A DNA stretch of 6,625 nt from Bacteroidales bacterium UBA1745. Lineage in GTDB: Bacteria; Bacteroidota; Bacteroidia; Bacteroidales; UBA932. A program made the position numbers and the translations under genes. Below the pieces are notes generated by a model, which was not told where the DNA came from, did no database searches, and worked only from the letters and a program-made list of their open reading frames with translations. The stretch is taken from assembly GCA_002314885.1 (NCBI GenBank), contig DCHT01000032.1, positions 1 through 6,625 of the forward strand, written 5' to 3'. How positions within the stretch are numbered: position 1 is the first letter of the stretch; each line of letters opens with the position of its first letter. Shown in pieces: positions 6,572 through 6,625 of the stretch.

Positions 6572-6625
6572 TCTAATCTGATAATCGCTTATAGATTATA
6601 CTCTATTAGTGCTCAATGATTACGG
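6572..6625 (-). other. AT-rich upstream region with an inverted repeat
   Basis: These 54 bases in front of the first peptide gene contain a 6-bp inverted repeat, ATAATC (6581-6586) and GATTAT (6594-6599), with a 7-base spacer. It is weak and AT-only apart from one pair. There is no match to the Bacteroides TTTG/TAnnTTTG promoter and no Shine-Dalgarno sequence before the ATG at 6571. Minus-strand stop codons TAA and TAG lie close together at 6603-6608, so an upstream gene could end here and the operon could continue beyond the window. No regulatory role can be claimed. Confidence 0.25.

Noticed and set aside
6581..6599. Operator or attenuator formed by ATAATC/GATTAT
   Set aside because: A 6-bp AT-rich inverted repeat in AT-rich DNA is expected by chance, and no promoter is recognisable beside it.
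6606..6625. Possible end of an upstream minus-strand gene reading VIIEH then TAA
   Set aside because: Only about five codons lie in the window, which is too little to support a coding call; recorded only as a hint that the operon may extend further.

Overview
The window looks like chromosomal DNA from a member of the order Bacteroidales, probably a gut-type organism. The evidence is two large fimbrillin-type lipoproteins with Bacteroidetes signal peptides, genes without Shine-Dalgarno sequences, and a promoter close to the Bacteroides consensus (TTTG, 19 bp, TAnnTTTG-like). All six supported genes lie on the minus strand, so the window reads from right to left. Genus and species cannot be fixed from this stretch.

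Right and centre (6571 down to 1709) is a compact surface-protein operon. It begins with a 54-residue Cys-containing peptide gene (6407-6571). Twelve bases later comes a 949-residue lipoprotein of the FimA/Mfa fimbrial type with a DUF4906-like C-terminal region (3545-6394). Eight bases after that is a 45-residue peptide gene (3399-3536). The last gene is a lipoprotein that I start at 3415 (568 residues, 1709-3415). It overlaps the 45-residue gene by 17 bases and appears to hold two fimbrillin-like domains. The two small genes each sit directly in front of a fimbrillin-type gene. Their products share an ungapped motif, Y-x-x-P-x4-S-x4-E-x2-F, although the proteins are otherwise different. This repeated pair of small peptide plus fimbrillin lipoprotein is the most interesting thing in the window.

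Between the operons (1529-1708) the transcript of the surface operon ends in a run of RNA hairpins. Three imperfect units of 28-29 bases, each opening with a 12-base palindrome, precede a strong intrinsic terminator. The U-tract of that terminator runs into the -33 box of a promoter for the next operon.

Left (1528 down to 10) is an unrelated two-gene unit. It holds an EFR1-type flavodoxin-like/2x[4Fe-4S] ferredoxin protein (764-1528) and, one base later, yaaA (10-762), a peroxide-stress protein. Both deal with redox or iron-related stress, which may be why they are paired. The opposite-strand open frames over all these genes look like shadows and are not annotated.
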